From Prevotellaceae bacterium UBA5903 (GTDB lineage: Bacteria > Bacteroidota > Bacteroidia > Bacteroidales > Bacteroidaceae): a DNA stretch of 20,318 nt. Numbering within the stretch: position 1 is the first letter of the stretch; each line of letters opens with the position of its first letter. The position numbers were made by a program, and so were the translations under genes. The stretch is from contig DJEH01000141.1 in NCBI GenBank assembly GCA_002431845.1, forward strand, positions 781 through 21,098. Reading direction: 5' to 3'. Below, piece after piece: positions 1 to 9,491 of this stretch. The notes beneath the pieces were generated by a model that was not told the origin of the DNA, searched no databases, and was given only the letters and a program-made list of their open reading frames with translations.

Positions 1-17
1 AAACAATGCACAAATTC

Positions 18-45
18 ATATCAATTAATTTTGAACACCTACTTA
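18..45 (-). repeat. Copy A of a 28-nt dispersed repeat
   Basis: Read on the - strand it is TAAGTAGGT, G, TTCAAAATTAATT, G, ATAT. It matches 20261-20288 at 26 of 28 positions in inverted orientation. It lies just downstream of the protease stop codon and contains a TAnnTTTG match on the + strand (26-33) that points into the 3' end of that gene. Confidence 0.8.
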
Positions 46-47
46 AC

Positions 48-3000
48 TTATTTAATAACCTTCTTGCCGCCAATGATGAATACACCCTTTCCGGGGATGT
101 TTACACGACGACCTGATAAGTCATAAACGTCTTTCGAATTATTGAAGTCTTCAGCATTGATAACATCGTTGATACCATCGGCAGTGCCTTCAATCTTGGT
201 AAGCGTATAAGCATTCAATACGAATGAATCAATAGAGATACATTGATTTCCTGCCATGTTAGCAAGGATACCAAGGCTAACTGTTGTAGGTTCTGCAAAG
301 AAGAATACGAGGGTGTTTGAAGATGCCTCGTCCTTTGTTGCCATTGCTTTGTATGCAATTGCATTAGAGAGCATGCTTGTGCTAGGCAATTTAGAACCTT
401 CTGCAGCTACTAGGTAGCAGTTGCTTGATTCGCCTTCGTAGTTGCCGTAGTTAGCAGTAAAGGTATATGCGCCAGCAGGAAGTGTTACAGTTTGGAATAC
501 CTTGTGGTCATCAAGTTTGCTTGCGAAACCATCCCAACCAGTTGTGATGCAGAAGTCATTGTCCTTGTCTGCATCAACGTGAGCACCTGTGCTGATACCT
601 GCCTTTTCGGTAACAATGTTCTCCATCTTCCAGTCAGCCAATCCCATGAAGCGAGTGCCTCTGTAGTTGTTGAACACCTTACCTGTAGTGGCAAATGCTT
701 TCTCTGTGTTTTGCAGATACTTAGAGGTGATGTTAGGAGCATTCTCTGAGCTAATAGCAAATACACCGCGCGATTCTGTCCATGCGTCACCATCAGGACC
801 AAATCCAACGCGATTACCAGTGTTGTTGCTGCTTGTAGCATCTGCAACGTTGCCACTTGTTTGGTTAAAGTTGTAGTAAACTACAAGTCCGTCTTTTTCA
901 GCTTCAGCAAGAGCATCGCCTTCGAGAGGTGCAGATACATACTTGCGAACAAGGTTGGCCTTGTCATCGCGGAATGAGCGTTTCCACACGCGGAATTCAT
1001 CAATAATGCCGTTCATAGGAGCATCGGCAGTGCTAATTGAAAATTCTTTAACGGCTGGCATCTTTCGTACTGTAGAAGAAGCTTTGCCGATGTACTTGCC
1101 ATCGCGGAAGTAGTATACAATGCCTTTGTAGTATGAAACGGTGTAGTTATGCCATTCGTTAGCTATTACATAGCCTTCGGGCGAAGAAGCTACCTTTCCG
1201 CTTGTATACATGCTCATTTGTCCATTGCTATTAGTCTTGATGAGCATTGAACTTTCGCTTTCGCCAATACCACAACATGCATCTGTAAGAGTCTTAGGAC
1301 GCATCCACCAGTCAAAGGTAGTTTCTGTTGCACCTGTAGTGTATGGTACTTGTGAAGTAACGATACGTGCAGATTGGTTAAAGCTAATGCCATTCTTACT
1401 ATCAGCGTTGCAAACTACAAGGGCTGCAGTATGTGTAGTCTCGTCAGAGCCCTTTTCGTTGCTTGCTTTCAGTGTGATGTCATAAGATCCGGCAGTTTGT
1501 GGAGTAAATACGATGTCGTGTCCTTCGCCATAGAGTACTTCTGTAGCACCTACAAGTGTCCACTTGCAGAGGTCTGGGTCGTAAACAGAACGATTCGAAA
1601 TTGTAACCTTCTCACCCTTATTTACTACAACAGGCGATACATCAAAGTCGGCTTTAGGAGCAACTTTGCTTGCTTCTACAGTCTGGGTAGAGGTAGATTT
1701 TACGCCCTTGCTATCAGTAACGGTGAGTGTAACCTGGTGTGTACCGCTTTGTGAGTATGAAACGGTTACGTTAGGCATGTTCGATGTTTCTATAGATGCG
1801 CCAGGCATGTTCCATTCGTATTTGTAACCAACGAGTTGTTGGTTAGCCATGAATGTAACACGACTACCTGTAGCAATGGTAGCCTTGCTGATTGTAAATT
1901 CAGCACTTGGTGCAGCAGCTTCAGCCACGTTGATAGTTGTAGTAGCTTCAACTTGCTTGCCATCAATGTCGGTAGCAACTACTTTTACTGTTTGTTCTCC
2001 AGCATGTGCAAATACAACAGTAGGAGTTGTAACAGCAAGGTCCTTGATACCAGCATCTTCAATAGTCCATTTCAATGATGCGATATTAGTTGAACCTGTA
2101 GCTTGTAGCGTAACAGGTTGTCCTGCAACAACTGTGTTCTTAGGTTGAGCAATATTAACAGTAGTTGTTACTTCATAGAAGATAGAACTAGGAATGGTTG
2201 TTGAAGTCTCATAATTGTCGTTGGTGAAGGTTGCATGGTGAGCGCCACTTGTATGGTCACGAAGTGCAACTGAGCCATTAACGTCAATAATATCGCCCTT
2301 GTAGTATGCCATCAAGCCTTCGGGAAGCAAACCATCGGCAAATTGACGTTTGTAGTTGTTGCGTATTTCGGCATCAGTTCGTGCTACCTTCCAAATACGT
2401 ATTTCATCGTAGTTAGCGTTTTGGTTCTTAGAGTCATCGCTTGAACCATTAAATACGAGGTCGCCAAATCCGCCCAATCCACTATAGTTGCTCGAAGTGA
2501 CGGTGCCTTTCTTAACACCATTAACATATACCATCATCTTGTTCTTATTTACAACGATGGCAATGTGCTTCCATGAGTTATTAACAAGTGTTGAGGCGGC
2601 GTCCATGCGATCGCTTCCGGTGTTCCATCCTGCAGTAAATGTACCATTGCTATTGGCATGGAACATAAAGCTACCCCAACCAGGACCAGCACTTTGGTTC
2701 CAGTTAGTAATGCTATGAGGACGAATCCAAAATTCAATCGTAGCTTGGTCGTATTTAGAAGAGAATACCCCAGGGATAGTAAAGCCAGAGTGCTTAAGGT
2801 CAATGCTTACGTTCTTTGTAGAGGTAACGGGCACCATTACACTAATGCTTGTAGACTTATGACTACCATAAACGGCGCAAATATTGTAGCTTCCTTCAGC
2901 ATCTTCAGGGAGGGCAAAGCTTGTAGCTTTGGCATCGAGAGTAGCAATAACCTCACTGCCTTTGCTGATTTCGTAGCCCGTAAGAGTCTGTGATGAAGCT

Positions 3001-4526
3001 ATAGGTGCGTTCCATTCCAATTTACCATCTGTTATGGTTGCATTTTGAGGAGCCTTATAACCACGTCCAGGAACGACGACACTGATAATTGTACGATTTC
3101 CTTGGTTCTTAATGCTTACACCTTCTGTTCCAGTCTTAAACGGAATTTCAAGTCCTGCGGTGTCTACTGCGTAGTCAAGGATTGAAGCATCATAAATGTG
3201 GCCAGAACCGATAGCAGTTTTCTTAGTCTCAATGATAAAGAAATACTTCATATCTTCGTTTGGGTCGATATTGTCGCTTAAGTCGGTAAGGTCGTAACCA
3301 AATTCCATAGGTTCCTTGTGCAACTTGCCATCAGCCCAACGTCCTAACATAGGTATCTCTGGTGCAGGGGTGGTGTTACCATAGTTACCATCACCAGCAT
3401 ACTTAAAGTGGTCGAAAGCTTGTGTATAATCAGGTTCTTCGGCATTTACATTGTTCGAAACACCTGCCATAAGGTAGAGCTCAGAACGATGTGAATAATC
3501 CATTTTTAGCTTGATAGTTCTAAGTGGGCGATAGTTCTTACGAACGGTATATACCTCAGGAGCCCACCAGTTCTTAGCAAATGTGCCGTCGTCCTTGAAA
3601 CTTGCTCCAGCATAAGCATAGGGACAGTAGATAAATCCACCATTTTCCCAATTGCCCCAAGAGTTTACGATAATCCAAGCACCTTTTTCGTCTTTGCCTG
3701 CTTCGCCATATTTGCCGTTGCCGTCAAGGTCAAATTCAATGCGGTCATCGTAACCTACAATAGTTAGTGCGTGGTCTACAGATGTACCCCACTTGCTAAC
3801 ATAGGCCATGCCCGTAACACCTGCAGCATCATTAGCGGGAGTTTTGGGTATGTCTTTCCATACACCGCCACTGGCTACACCAATACCCACGATACCGCCA
3901 GAATGATAATCTGTATCGCCGTTGTGGTTCCAAAGATAGTTTTTAACGGCTTCGCGTCCCTCTTCTGTGCCAACATCTTTGGGGAAGTGGGTTGGGGTGA
4001 GCATACGATTGTGCATAGCTTCAAACCACTTATCGTAGCCTGTCATCCATCCAAAGTCGTTGTTTGTTTCTTCTTGATAACCAAATAGCTTTGAGTAAGT
4101 TTGTCCTCCATAAGTATATGCTGATGGTACGCCAACGTGCTGCACAAAGTCGTCTTTGCCAGAGTTACCATTAGTTAAGAGCCATACAAAGTGCGAAGGA
4201 TAATAGTTGTGTGAGTCTTTACCATCAAGATCGCGGTAGGAGTTCATTTCGTGCGAGAACATGTAGCAGATACGTGATGCTGAACCGCATGAACCACCAG
4301 ATTGATTGAATACGGGTGGAAAATACCGGTCCTTACCATTGTCTACATGGTCGGGACGTGTAGCAACGGCTTTACCCTTCATGACCAATTTGTGCTTCAT
4401 AAGCGATGGGTCAGGGTTTACCTTGCTTGAATAGTCTGGGTACTTTGTTCTATCAACATTTTGCGCTTGCATACCAATAGGCAATAATGTTGATACCAAA
4501 AGTACGTGTCTTAATTTAAGTTTCAT
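48..4526 (-). CDS. Secreted papain-like (C1) cysteine protease with LamG and PKD modules and a T9SS-type tail
   Basis: This is a 1492-residue multidomain exported protein. A signal peptide ends near AQ at residue 22. The N-terminal third is a papain-fold peptidase: the oxyanion Gln75 and probable nucleophile Cys80 lie in NQSGGSCGS, the histidine is H252 in VDHALTIVGYDD, and the third catalytic residue is N288 in VNSWGNW. A fibronectin-III-like segment follows at about 484-566. Next come a LamG-like domain (about 567-780), three PKD-like domains (about 785-872, 873-955, 956-1040), a second LamG-like domain (about 1041-1245) and a further beta-rich region. The end, VYDLSGRRVNIPGKGVFIIG then GKKVIK, resembles the C-terminal sorting tails of T9SS cargo, so a surface-attached or released enzyme is inferred. 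Cys87 is a less likely alternative nucleophile. The substrate is unknown; the LamG and PKD modules suggest binding to glycan or host matrix. The gene has its own promoter and is separated from the upstream operon by a terminator. Confidence 0.85.
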   Translation of the reverse strand: MKLKLRHVLLVSTLLPIGMQAQNVDRTKYPDYSSKVNPDPSLMKHKLVMKGKAVATRPDHVDNGKDRYFPPVFNQSGGSCGSASRICYMFSHEMNSYRDLDGKDSHNYYPSHFVWLLTNGNSGKDDFVQHVGVPSAYTYGGQTYSKLFGYQEETNNDFGWMTGYDKWFEAMHNRMLTPTHFPKDVGTEEGREAVKNYLWNHNGDTDYHSGGIVGIGVASGGVWKDIPKTPANDAAGVTGMAYVSKWGTSVDHALTIVGYDDRIEFDLDGNGKYGEAGKDEKGAWIIVNSWGNWENGGFIYCPYAYAGASFKDDGTFAKNWWAPEVYTVRKNYRPLRTIKLKMDYSHRSELYLMAGVSNNVNAEEPDYTQAFDHFKYAGDGNYGNTTPAPEIPMLGRWADGKLHKEPMEFGYDLTDLSDNIDPNEDMKYFFIIETKKTAIGSGHIYDASILDYAVDTAGLEIPFKTGTEGVSIKNQGNRTIISVVVPGRGYKAPQNATITDGKLEWNAPIASSQTLTGYEISKGSEVIATLDAKATSFALPEDAEGSYNICAVYGSHKSTSISVMVPVTSTKNVSIDLKHSGFTIPGVFSSKYDQATIEFWIRPHSITNWNQSAGPGWGSFMFHANSNGTFTAGWNTGSDRMDAASTLVNNSWKHIAIVVNKNKMMVYVNGVKKGTVTSSNYSGLGGFGDLVFNGSSDDSKNQNANYDEIRIWKVARTDAEIRNNYKRQFADGLLPEGLMAYYKGDIIDVNGSVALRDHTSGAHHATFTNDNYETSTTIPSSIFYEVTTTVNIAQPKNTVVAGQPVTLQATGSTNIASLKWTIEDAGIKDLAVTTPTVVFAHAGEQTVKVVATDIDGKQVEATTTINVAEAAAPSAEFTISKATIATGSRVTFMANQQLVGYKYEWNMPGASIETSNMPNVTVSYSQSGTHQVTLTVTDSKGVKSTSTQTVEASKVAPKADFDVSPVVVNKGEKVTISNRSVYDPDLCKWTLVGATEVLYGEGHDIVFTPQTAGSYDITLKASNEKGSDETTHTAALVVCNADSKNGISFNQSARIVTSQVPYTTGATETTFDWWMRPKTLTDACCGIGESESSMLIKTNSNGQMSMYTSGKVASSPEGYVIANEWHNYTVSYYKGIVYYFRDGKYIGKASSTVRKMPAVKEFSISTADAPMNGIIDEFRVWKRSFRDDKANLVRKYVSAPLEGDALAEAEKDGLVVYYNFNQTSGNVADATSSNNTGNRVGFGPDGDAWTESRGVFAISSENAPNITSKYLQNTEKAFATTGKVFNNYRGTRFMGLADWKMENIVTEKAGISTGAHVDADKDNDFCITTGWDGFASKLDDHKVFQTVTLPAGAYTFTANYGNYEGESSNCYLVAAEGSKLPSTSMLSNAIAYKAMATKDEASSNTLVFFFAEPTTVSLGILANMAGNQCISIDSFVLNAYTLTKIEGTADGINDVINAEDFNNSKDVYDLSGRRVNIPGKGVFIIGGKKVIK

Positions 4527-4557
4527 TTGGTATTTGTTAGATGTGAATATTCTTTGG

Positions 4558-4565
4558 CAAATTTA
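4558..4565 (-). promoter_or_regulatory. -7 promoter box of the cysteine protease gene
   Basis: The + strand reads CAAATTTA, so the - strand is TAAATTTG, a perfect match to the Bacteroidota -7 consensus TAnnTTTG. It lies 32 bp upstream of the ATG, which predicts a leader of about 25 nt. I see no convincing -33 TTTG at the usual spacing. Confidence 0.6.
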
Positions 4566-4748
4566 ATGAAAAGTTTGTATGTTTGCTAACGTTTATAACT
4601 ATAATTTTTGACGGATAGAGTTTTCAAAATGCAACAACAACTATATGATAACACCTATTAGTTGTATGTAACATAATTTTGTTATATAGAGAACTTTTTT
4701 GTCGTAAGTATATGGTGTTTCAATAGGGTATAATAAAAGGTTGCAAGC

Positions 4749-4785
4749 AAAAAAAGAGAGACTACTTGGGTCGGTAGTCTCTCTT
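4749..4785 (-). terminator. Rho-independent terminator of the TonB receptor/alpha-galactosidase operon
   Basis: A perfect 12-bp inverted repeat (AAGAGAGACTAC at 4754-4765, GTAGTCTCTCTT at 4774-4785) has an 8-nt loop. Read on the - strand it is followed by a run of seven Us (complement of 4749-4755). It starts 29 bp after the stop codon of the GH36 gene, which fixes the end of that operon and separates it from the protease gene. Confidence 0.9.
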
Positions 4786-4813
4786 ATCATCTAATTACAT
4801 AAGCGTTGCCTGT

Positions 4814-7063
4814 TTATTTCAGTTCGAACACATGGCTTGTTCCCTCTTCAGCCTCAAACATATTGAGTCCAATTTTCATTAAGAAATCGCCGCTGAATGT
4901 CTTTCCGTTGAAATCAAATTTTGATTTTGTTCCAGGCATAAGATTGATTTCTTCAATAGTGTATTGTTTGTTAGCATCAAGGCCTTGCATACGCACGTTA
5001 AGCAAAGGTTCTTTGTAACGTGGGTGCAAGTTGTAGGCAAATGCCACTGCATGGCTCTTGTCTTTAGACACATAGTTTATGGCACAATGATTGGTTTCGT
5101 AGGGTGAAACAAGACGATATTGCTCACCATCAAGAATAACGGGTTTCAATCTTTCCCAATTCTTTACAGCCTCTTGCATAAACTGATAGTCGGGTGTTCC
5201 TTTAAGGGGCTTGAGATCGATGTCAAAGCCCAACTTACACATACTGCATACATCGGTACGGAATTTTACTGAAGTCTTTTTGTTCCAGTTTGTAACATGT
5301 GAAGCCATCACCTTTGCAGGGAAGAATTTCGACAAACTCCATTGTATATAGAGGCGTTCGTAAGGATCGGTATCATCAGAACACCAAAATTCGGTGAAAT
5401 ATTTCAGAGCTTCGTAGTCCATACGTGCGCCACCACCAGAGCAGAGCATCATAGGCAGTTGTGGATATTTTTCCTTAACGCGTTTCATAACATTGTACAC
5501 TCCTCTCACATGGTCAATGTAGAAATTGCCTTGGTTCTCTTTGTGATAAGGTGAATAAATGTTGGTGATAGGGCTATTGCAGTCCCACTTGAAGTATGCT
5601 ACATCAGGGTTCTCGGTCATGATACGATCTATCACACCAAACACATAGTTTTGCACTTGTGGGTTAGATATGTCGAGTACCAATTGATTGCGATAGTAGT
5701 ATGTTTCGCGGTTAGGTTGTTTGATAACCCAGTCAGGATGCTTCTCAAACAATTCGCTCTTAGGGTTCACCATTTCAGGTTCTACCCAAATACCGAATTT
5801 AACCCCTGCAGCTTTTGCGTCGCGTACGAGTCCTGGTATTCCTTCTGGTAGTTTGCTGTGAGTTACCTCCCAGTCGCCTAAACCTGCATGGTCATCCTTA
5901 CGTGGGTATTTATTGGCAAACCATCCATCGTCGAGCAAAAACATGTCTACCCCTAAGTCCTTAGCATCCTTCATCAGTTCGGCAAGACTCTTTTGGTTGA
6001 AGTCGAACCCAGTGTTCTCCCAATTATTTAATAGGGTAAGACGGTCGCTTGTGCCCAACTTTACTTGATATTGTCGTGCCCAATCATGTAAGTTGCGGCT
6101 TGCTTGTCCCACGCCAGTGGTACTAGTGGTAAAGATAAATTCAGGTGTAGTAAAGGTTTCGCCCGCCTTTAGCTTGTAGTCTGAAGCGTAAGGATTGATA
6201 GCGGGAATAACTCTCAATCCACCAACATTATCTACCTCAAACGTGAAGCGGAAGTTGCCTGTCCATGCAATTGTACCAACAACCACGCTACCTTCGTTCT
6301 CCTTAGCAGGCTCGTTCAAACCGAGTTCAAAGAAAGGTTCAGTGTGCATAGCAGCACGAGTACCGAGTTTGGTGTCAATAATCTTTTTGCCAGCAGTAAG
6401 TTGCACTGTTTCGGGTTGTCCTTCTTTAGCCCAATCGCCGTGATAAGAGGTAAGGAAGTATTTAGGTGCGTTGAAGTAGAGCATGGTGCTACTATATCGC
6501 CACAAGGTAATAGGCTTTTTCTCCTTATGCGATATTTCGGTCCAAGCCTTAATAACGTTTTCTTTTGTATAAGCCACATAGTGTAGCTTAACGGTAACAG
6601 GGTATACGTTATCTTCCAAAGTGATTATTGTTTCACTACCGCCCTTAACCGTTTTTGTTTCGCTCCCTTTGTAGTACAAATAAGAAGTCATGTTGCCATC
6701 AGTATGAGTGATAGCAATGGCAGGTTCAAAGTAGTCTTCATTGCCCGACCCAGCATAAACCTCATGTCCACGTGTTGATACAGATCCATCAGAAGCCGCA
6801 TAGGTGTTCCATGTAAGGTTGGCATAGTCGGCTGCGTTGTTTAGCTTGTCGCCAAAGTAAGTTTGGTACAATCTGCCTTTAGGCGATACTTGCATCACGA
6901 GGTCTGTTTTGTCCGTGCTTACGCGTATGGTTTGAGCATTAGCTCCTAAAGCTATTAGTCCGCTGACGAGTAGTAATTTCGTACCCTTCCAATCAGTGAA
7001 GAAAGAAGATTGCAAATGGTTCTTCAACGAAGAAAGCAGTTTATGTGAAATGTATGGTTTCAT
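4814..7063 (-). CDS. Exported GH36 alpha-galactosidase
   Basis: This 749-residue enzyme hydrolyses terminal alpha-1,6-linked galactose from substrates such as melibiose, raffinose or galactomannan side chains. GH36 hallmarks are present: DMFLLDDGWF in the barrel, the nucleophile motif KWDCN with Asp494, and the acid/base motif SDDTD at 562-566. The N-terminal beta-supersandwich and C-terminal beta domain are both covered by the length, which is normal for the family. The N-terminus is odd: about 28 polar and charged residues precede the hydrophobic stretch LLLVSGLIALGANAQ, so the signal peptide has an unusually long n-region. No internal ATG offers a better start. The periplasm is the likely location. 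The gene starts 29 bp after the TonB receptor stop codon with no promoter visible between them, so the two are cotranscribed. The specificity is inferred from the family; other alpha-galactosidase-like activities in GH36 are possible. Confidence 0.92.
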   Translation of the reverse strand: MKPYISHKLLSSLKNHLQSSFFTDWKGTKLLLVSGLIALGANAQTIRVSTDKTDLVMQVSPKGRLYQTYFGDKLNNAADYANLTWNTYAASDGSVSTRGHEVYAGSGNEDYFEPAIAITHTDGNMTSYLYYKGSETKTVKGGSETIITLEDNVYPVTVKLHYVAYTKENVIKAWTEISHKEKKPITLWRYSSTMLYFNAPKYFLTSYHGDWAKEGQPETVQLTAGKKIIDTKLGTRAAMHTEPFFELGLNEPAKENEGSVVVGTIAWTGNFRFTFEVDNVGGLRVIPAINPYASDYKLKAGETFTTPEFIFTTSTTGVGQASRNLHDWARQYQVKLGTSDRLTLLNNWENTGFDFNQKSLAELMKDAKDLGVDMFLLDDGWFANKYPRKDDHAGLGDWEVTHSKLPEGIPGLVRDAKAAGVKFGIWVEPEMVNPKSELFEKHPDWVIKQPNRETYYYRNQLVLDISNPQVQNYVFGVIDRIMTENPDVAYFKWDCNSPITNIYSPYHKENQGNFYIDHVRGVYNVMKRVKEKYPQLPMMLCSGGGARMDYEALKYFTEFWCSDDTDPYERLYIQWSLSKFFPAKVMASHVTNWNKKTSVKFRTDVCSMCKLGFDIDLKPLKGTPDYQFMQEAVKNWERLKPVILDGEQYRLVSPYETNHCAINYVSKDKSHAVAFAYNLHPRYKEPLLNVRMQGLDANKQYTIEEINLMPGTKSKFDFNGKTFSGDFLMKIGLNMFEAEEGTSHVFELK

Positions 7064-7092
7064 CGCAATATTATGTTTTAGGTATGTACAAT

Positions 7093-9393
7093 TTAAAATT
7101 TAAAGTTCGCACTAAATTCTACGGTGAATGGGCGCAAATAGCTTCCGCTCATATACTTTCCAGCATATTGTTTAGCGTCATTCTTACTGATTAATTCAGA
7201 TCCGCTTATAGTGCCTTTAGCACCCTTTTGGTTCAAGAAGTTCACTACATTTGCGCCTAAACTCAAACGTTTGTTCACATTCCAATTAATGCCACCAAAG
7301 GTTTCCCAGTGTCCATTAAAGTAGAGAGCCTCTTGCAGGTTTGCGTATGTTTTTCCGTAGTAACGGAAACTGAGCCAAATGTTCAAATCCTTTGTAATGT
7401 TGTATTTAGGGTCGAGTTCAACGAGGATTTGAGGAATTTCTTTCACTATCATATTGTTTGCATTCACCGACATTTGTTGTCCATCGCTGAATGTTACGCT
7501 TGCATTATAGTTTTTATATACAGGCTTTTGATAAGTAAAGAGAGCATGCAATGAGAAATTCTTGAAGGGCTTGATTTCTGCAGTAGTAGTCCATCCAAGG
7601 GTTTGAATGTTGTAAATCAAAAGCACGGTCTTTCCCTCGCTTGTACCAGGCTTTGTAAGGTTTTGCTGGTCAATGTTGTTAGACTTAGCAATATAAGTAA
7701 CCATTGACGAGAGGTCCAACCAATTGTTCTTATAGTAAATACCACCGCGCACCAATGGGATGGTAACTCGTTTGTATTGTTCGGCAGTAGGTCCTGTGCC
7801 AGCATAGTCGCTGATGCGAGGATAGCGCGTTGCAATTGTTCCATCTGCCATTATGCCAAATCCTTTTGCAATGTCGTAGGTTAGCTGAGCAGTAGCAGCA
7901 TAGTTAAGTTTGTTTTTAGTGACATTTGCAGGATGAATACTGTGTTCTGTAGTTACAATATTGCCGTTTTCATCGCGGTTATAGGTGTTAAAATCGCCTA
8001 TATGGAAACCTTGAAAACGCGATTGCGAAATTTGGTCGGCCGACATACGATAGTACTCTAAGCGTCCACCATAGTAGAGTTTCAATTTATCGTTGATTTT
8101 CCAACTATCTGTCAAGTACACAGCCAATTTGTTTTCACTGCCTACAGTATATTCCGGACTAAGTTCGTTGAACCCAAAGGTTTGTGTGCGTTGTGGCGTT
8201 TGCGTAGGGTCAGTAGGGTCAGTTTTTGTGGTATAAAGCACTTGTGGATAAGGCTCAACCGTTCCAACCCATTGCATTGACGATGAGTGATAGTTAAGAT
8301 GATAATACCATTCGTTCAAGCCCAATCTAACGTTATGTTTGCCAAATGCTTTTTCAAGTTCGGTGGTAAACATGCCACTTGTAACTTTACCAAAGTGCAA
8401 CCATGTGCGGCGTCCTTCAATAAGTCCTTCGTAGGCTTTTCCGTTCTCAAGCGTATAGCCATCGGCAGCGGTGGCATCGCTAATAGTGCTTCCGCCAAAG
8501 TCTACATAATTTGCCACTGGCACATACATAAACTTTGCGTTAAATTTCCATTGCAGCCCATTGTCAAAGCGATAGTTCGAAAGCAATGCCACTTCGTGCG
8601 AACGGTTCTCGCTTCCTTTATTAAAATTCCATGTCTTGCGTTCGCCCGACATGATGTCTGTGTATTGAAAACTACCATTAGCGGGCACGTAAGAGTTGAG
8701 TCCTGGGTCAAAGCCATTCACTTTCTTGATAGATCCATCGCCCACGTATATAAAAGGCGCAGCATTGGCAAAGTTGCCTGGGTTCTTGCTATTAGCATGT
8801 TTATATTGAAGTGAAATATAGCCTTTTCCGTCATTTAATATACGGGTTAAACCTGCATGATAAATTTGTGTACGATCGGCATAATCGGTAAACTGAAGTT
8901 TGAAGCTTCCTGGGTCAAAGTTTTGGTATGTTCCAGCGTTGTAGAGCCAATTATTGCCGATTCCACCGCTAAAATTCACATCGAAGTTTTGCATGCCAAA
9001 GTGGTTAACGCGGTAGTTAAGTTTACCGTGGAAGTCTTTCTGGCCAAGGTCACTAAAGGCTGTTACAGAATAAGCAATGTTGCCAGTAGTGATAGCAGAC
9101 TCTGATGGAGAGAGTAATCCTGTAGAACCCAAACTGGCATCGTTGCGCCAGTGTGCAGATAGTTTATGTACCGATGACGAGTAAACTGCGGGAAGTCCGT
9201 TCTCGTATACATTTACATCCTCGCTTGGCAAACCTATTTGTATTTCGCGAGGTTTGTTTGCATCAGCGGCATTGAGCATCACGTTGCGCTCTTCGCCTTT
9301 GTTTGCATTAGACGTTTCGCTCTGTGCGTGTGCTTGTAAGCAAGTTGTAAGTAGCACACACGAGGTTAAAGCTTTAAAGGTAATTGCATTCAT
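7093..9393 (-). CDS. TonB-dependent outer-membrane receptor with short plug
   Basis: This is a 766-residue outer-membrane beta-barrel. A signal peptide ends near AHAQ at residue 24. Only about 25 linker residues separate it from REIQIGLP and NVYENGLP, which match the second half of a TonB-receptor plug; the barrel begins around residue 125. The rest is alternating beta strands rich in aromatic residues, and the protein ends in Phe (FSANFKF), a usual outer-membrane insertion signal. The carboxypeptidase-like N-terminal domain common in Bacteroidota receptors is missing, and I see no clear TonB box. No SusD-like lipoprotein lies beside it, so it is not a standard SusC/SusD pair. It is first in the operon with the GH36 alpha-galactosidase, so its cargo is inferred to be an alpha-galactoside or a compound released with it. 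A divergent SusR-like regulator faces it across a 347-bp gap. Confidence 0.85.
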   Translation of the reverse strand: MNAITFKALTSCVLLTTCLQAHAQSETSNANKGEERNVMLNAADANKPREIQIGLPSEDVNVYENGLPAVYSSSVHKLSAHWRNDASLGSTGLLSPSESAITTGNIAYSVTAFSDLGQKDFHGKLNYRVNHFGMQNFDVNFSGGIGNNWLYNAGTYQNFDPGSFKLQFTDYADRTQIYHAGLTRILNDGKGYISLQYKHANSKNPGNFANAAPFIYVGDGSIKKVNGFDPGLNSYVPANGSFQYTDIMSGERKTWNFNKGSENRSHEVALLSNYRFDNGLQWKFNAKFMYVPVANYVDFGGSTISDATAADGYTLENGKAYEGLIEGRRTWLHFGKVTSGMFTTELEKAFGKHNVRLGLNEWYYHLNYHSSSMQWVGTVEPYPQVLYTTKTDPTDPTQTPQRTQTFGFNELSPEYTVGSENKLAVYLTDSWKINDKLKLYYGGRLEYYRMSADQISQSRFQGFHIGDFNTYNRDENGNIVTTEHSIHPANVTKNKLNYAATAQLTYDIAKGFGIMADGTIATRYPRISDYAGTGPTAEQYKRVTIPLVRGGIYYKNNWLDLSSMVTYIAKSNNIDQQNLTKPGTSEGKTVLLIYNIQTLGWTTTAEIKPFKNFSLHALFTYQKPVYKNYNASVTFSDGQQMSVNANNMIVKEIPQILVELDPKYNITKDLNIWLSFRYYGKTYANLQEALYFNGHWETFGGINWNVNKRLSLGANVVNFLNQKGAKGTISGSELISKNDAKQYAGKYMSGSYLRPFTVEFSANFKF

Positions 9394-9396
9394 GGT

Positions 9397-9450
9397 GTTT
9401 ATATCGATGTAATTGTTGATGTGTTCTTTATGATGTAAATAGTTGATGTG
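9397..9450 (-). repeat. Imperfect tandem repeat in the receptor mRNA leader
   Basis: On the - strand two consecutive units of about 27 nt each begin with CACATCAAC and carry TTACATC a few bases later (units at 9424-9450 and 9397-9423, with one gap between them). They end just upstream of the receptor ATG. The role is unknown; they could be a protein-binding or translational control site, or simple drift of an old duplication. Confidence 0.4.
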
Positions 9451-9491
9451 AGCGAAATGTACATGCTAAAATGTAAAATGTGGTTATCATA

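Noticed and set aside
4637..4665. ACAACTA...TAGTTGT inverted repeat upstream of the protease promoter
   Set aside because: Only 7-bp arms with a 15-nt spacer in A/T-rich DNA; too weak to call an operator.
4674..4681. TAATTTTG, a + strand -7 promoter match between the protease and GH36 genes
   Set aside because: No + strand gene follows, and such boxes occur by chance in A/T-rich gaps.
8287..8814. 175-residue open frame on the + strand
   Set aside because: It lies entirely opposite the TonB receptor gene, has no recognisable domain and no promoter; it is an antisense shadow.
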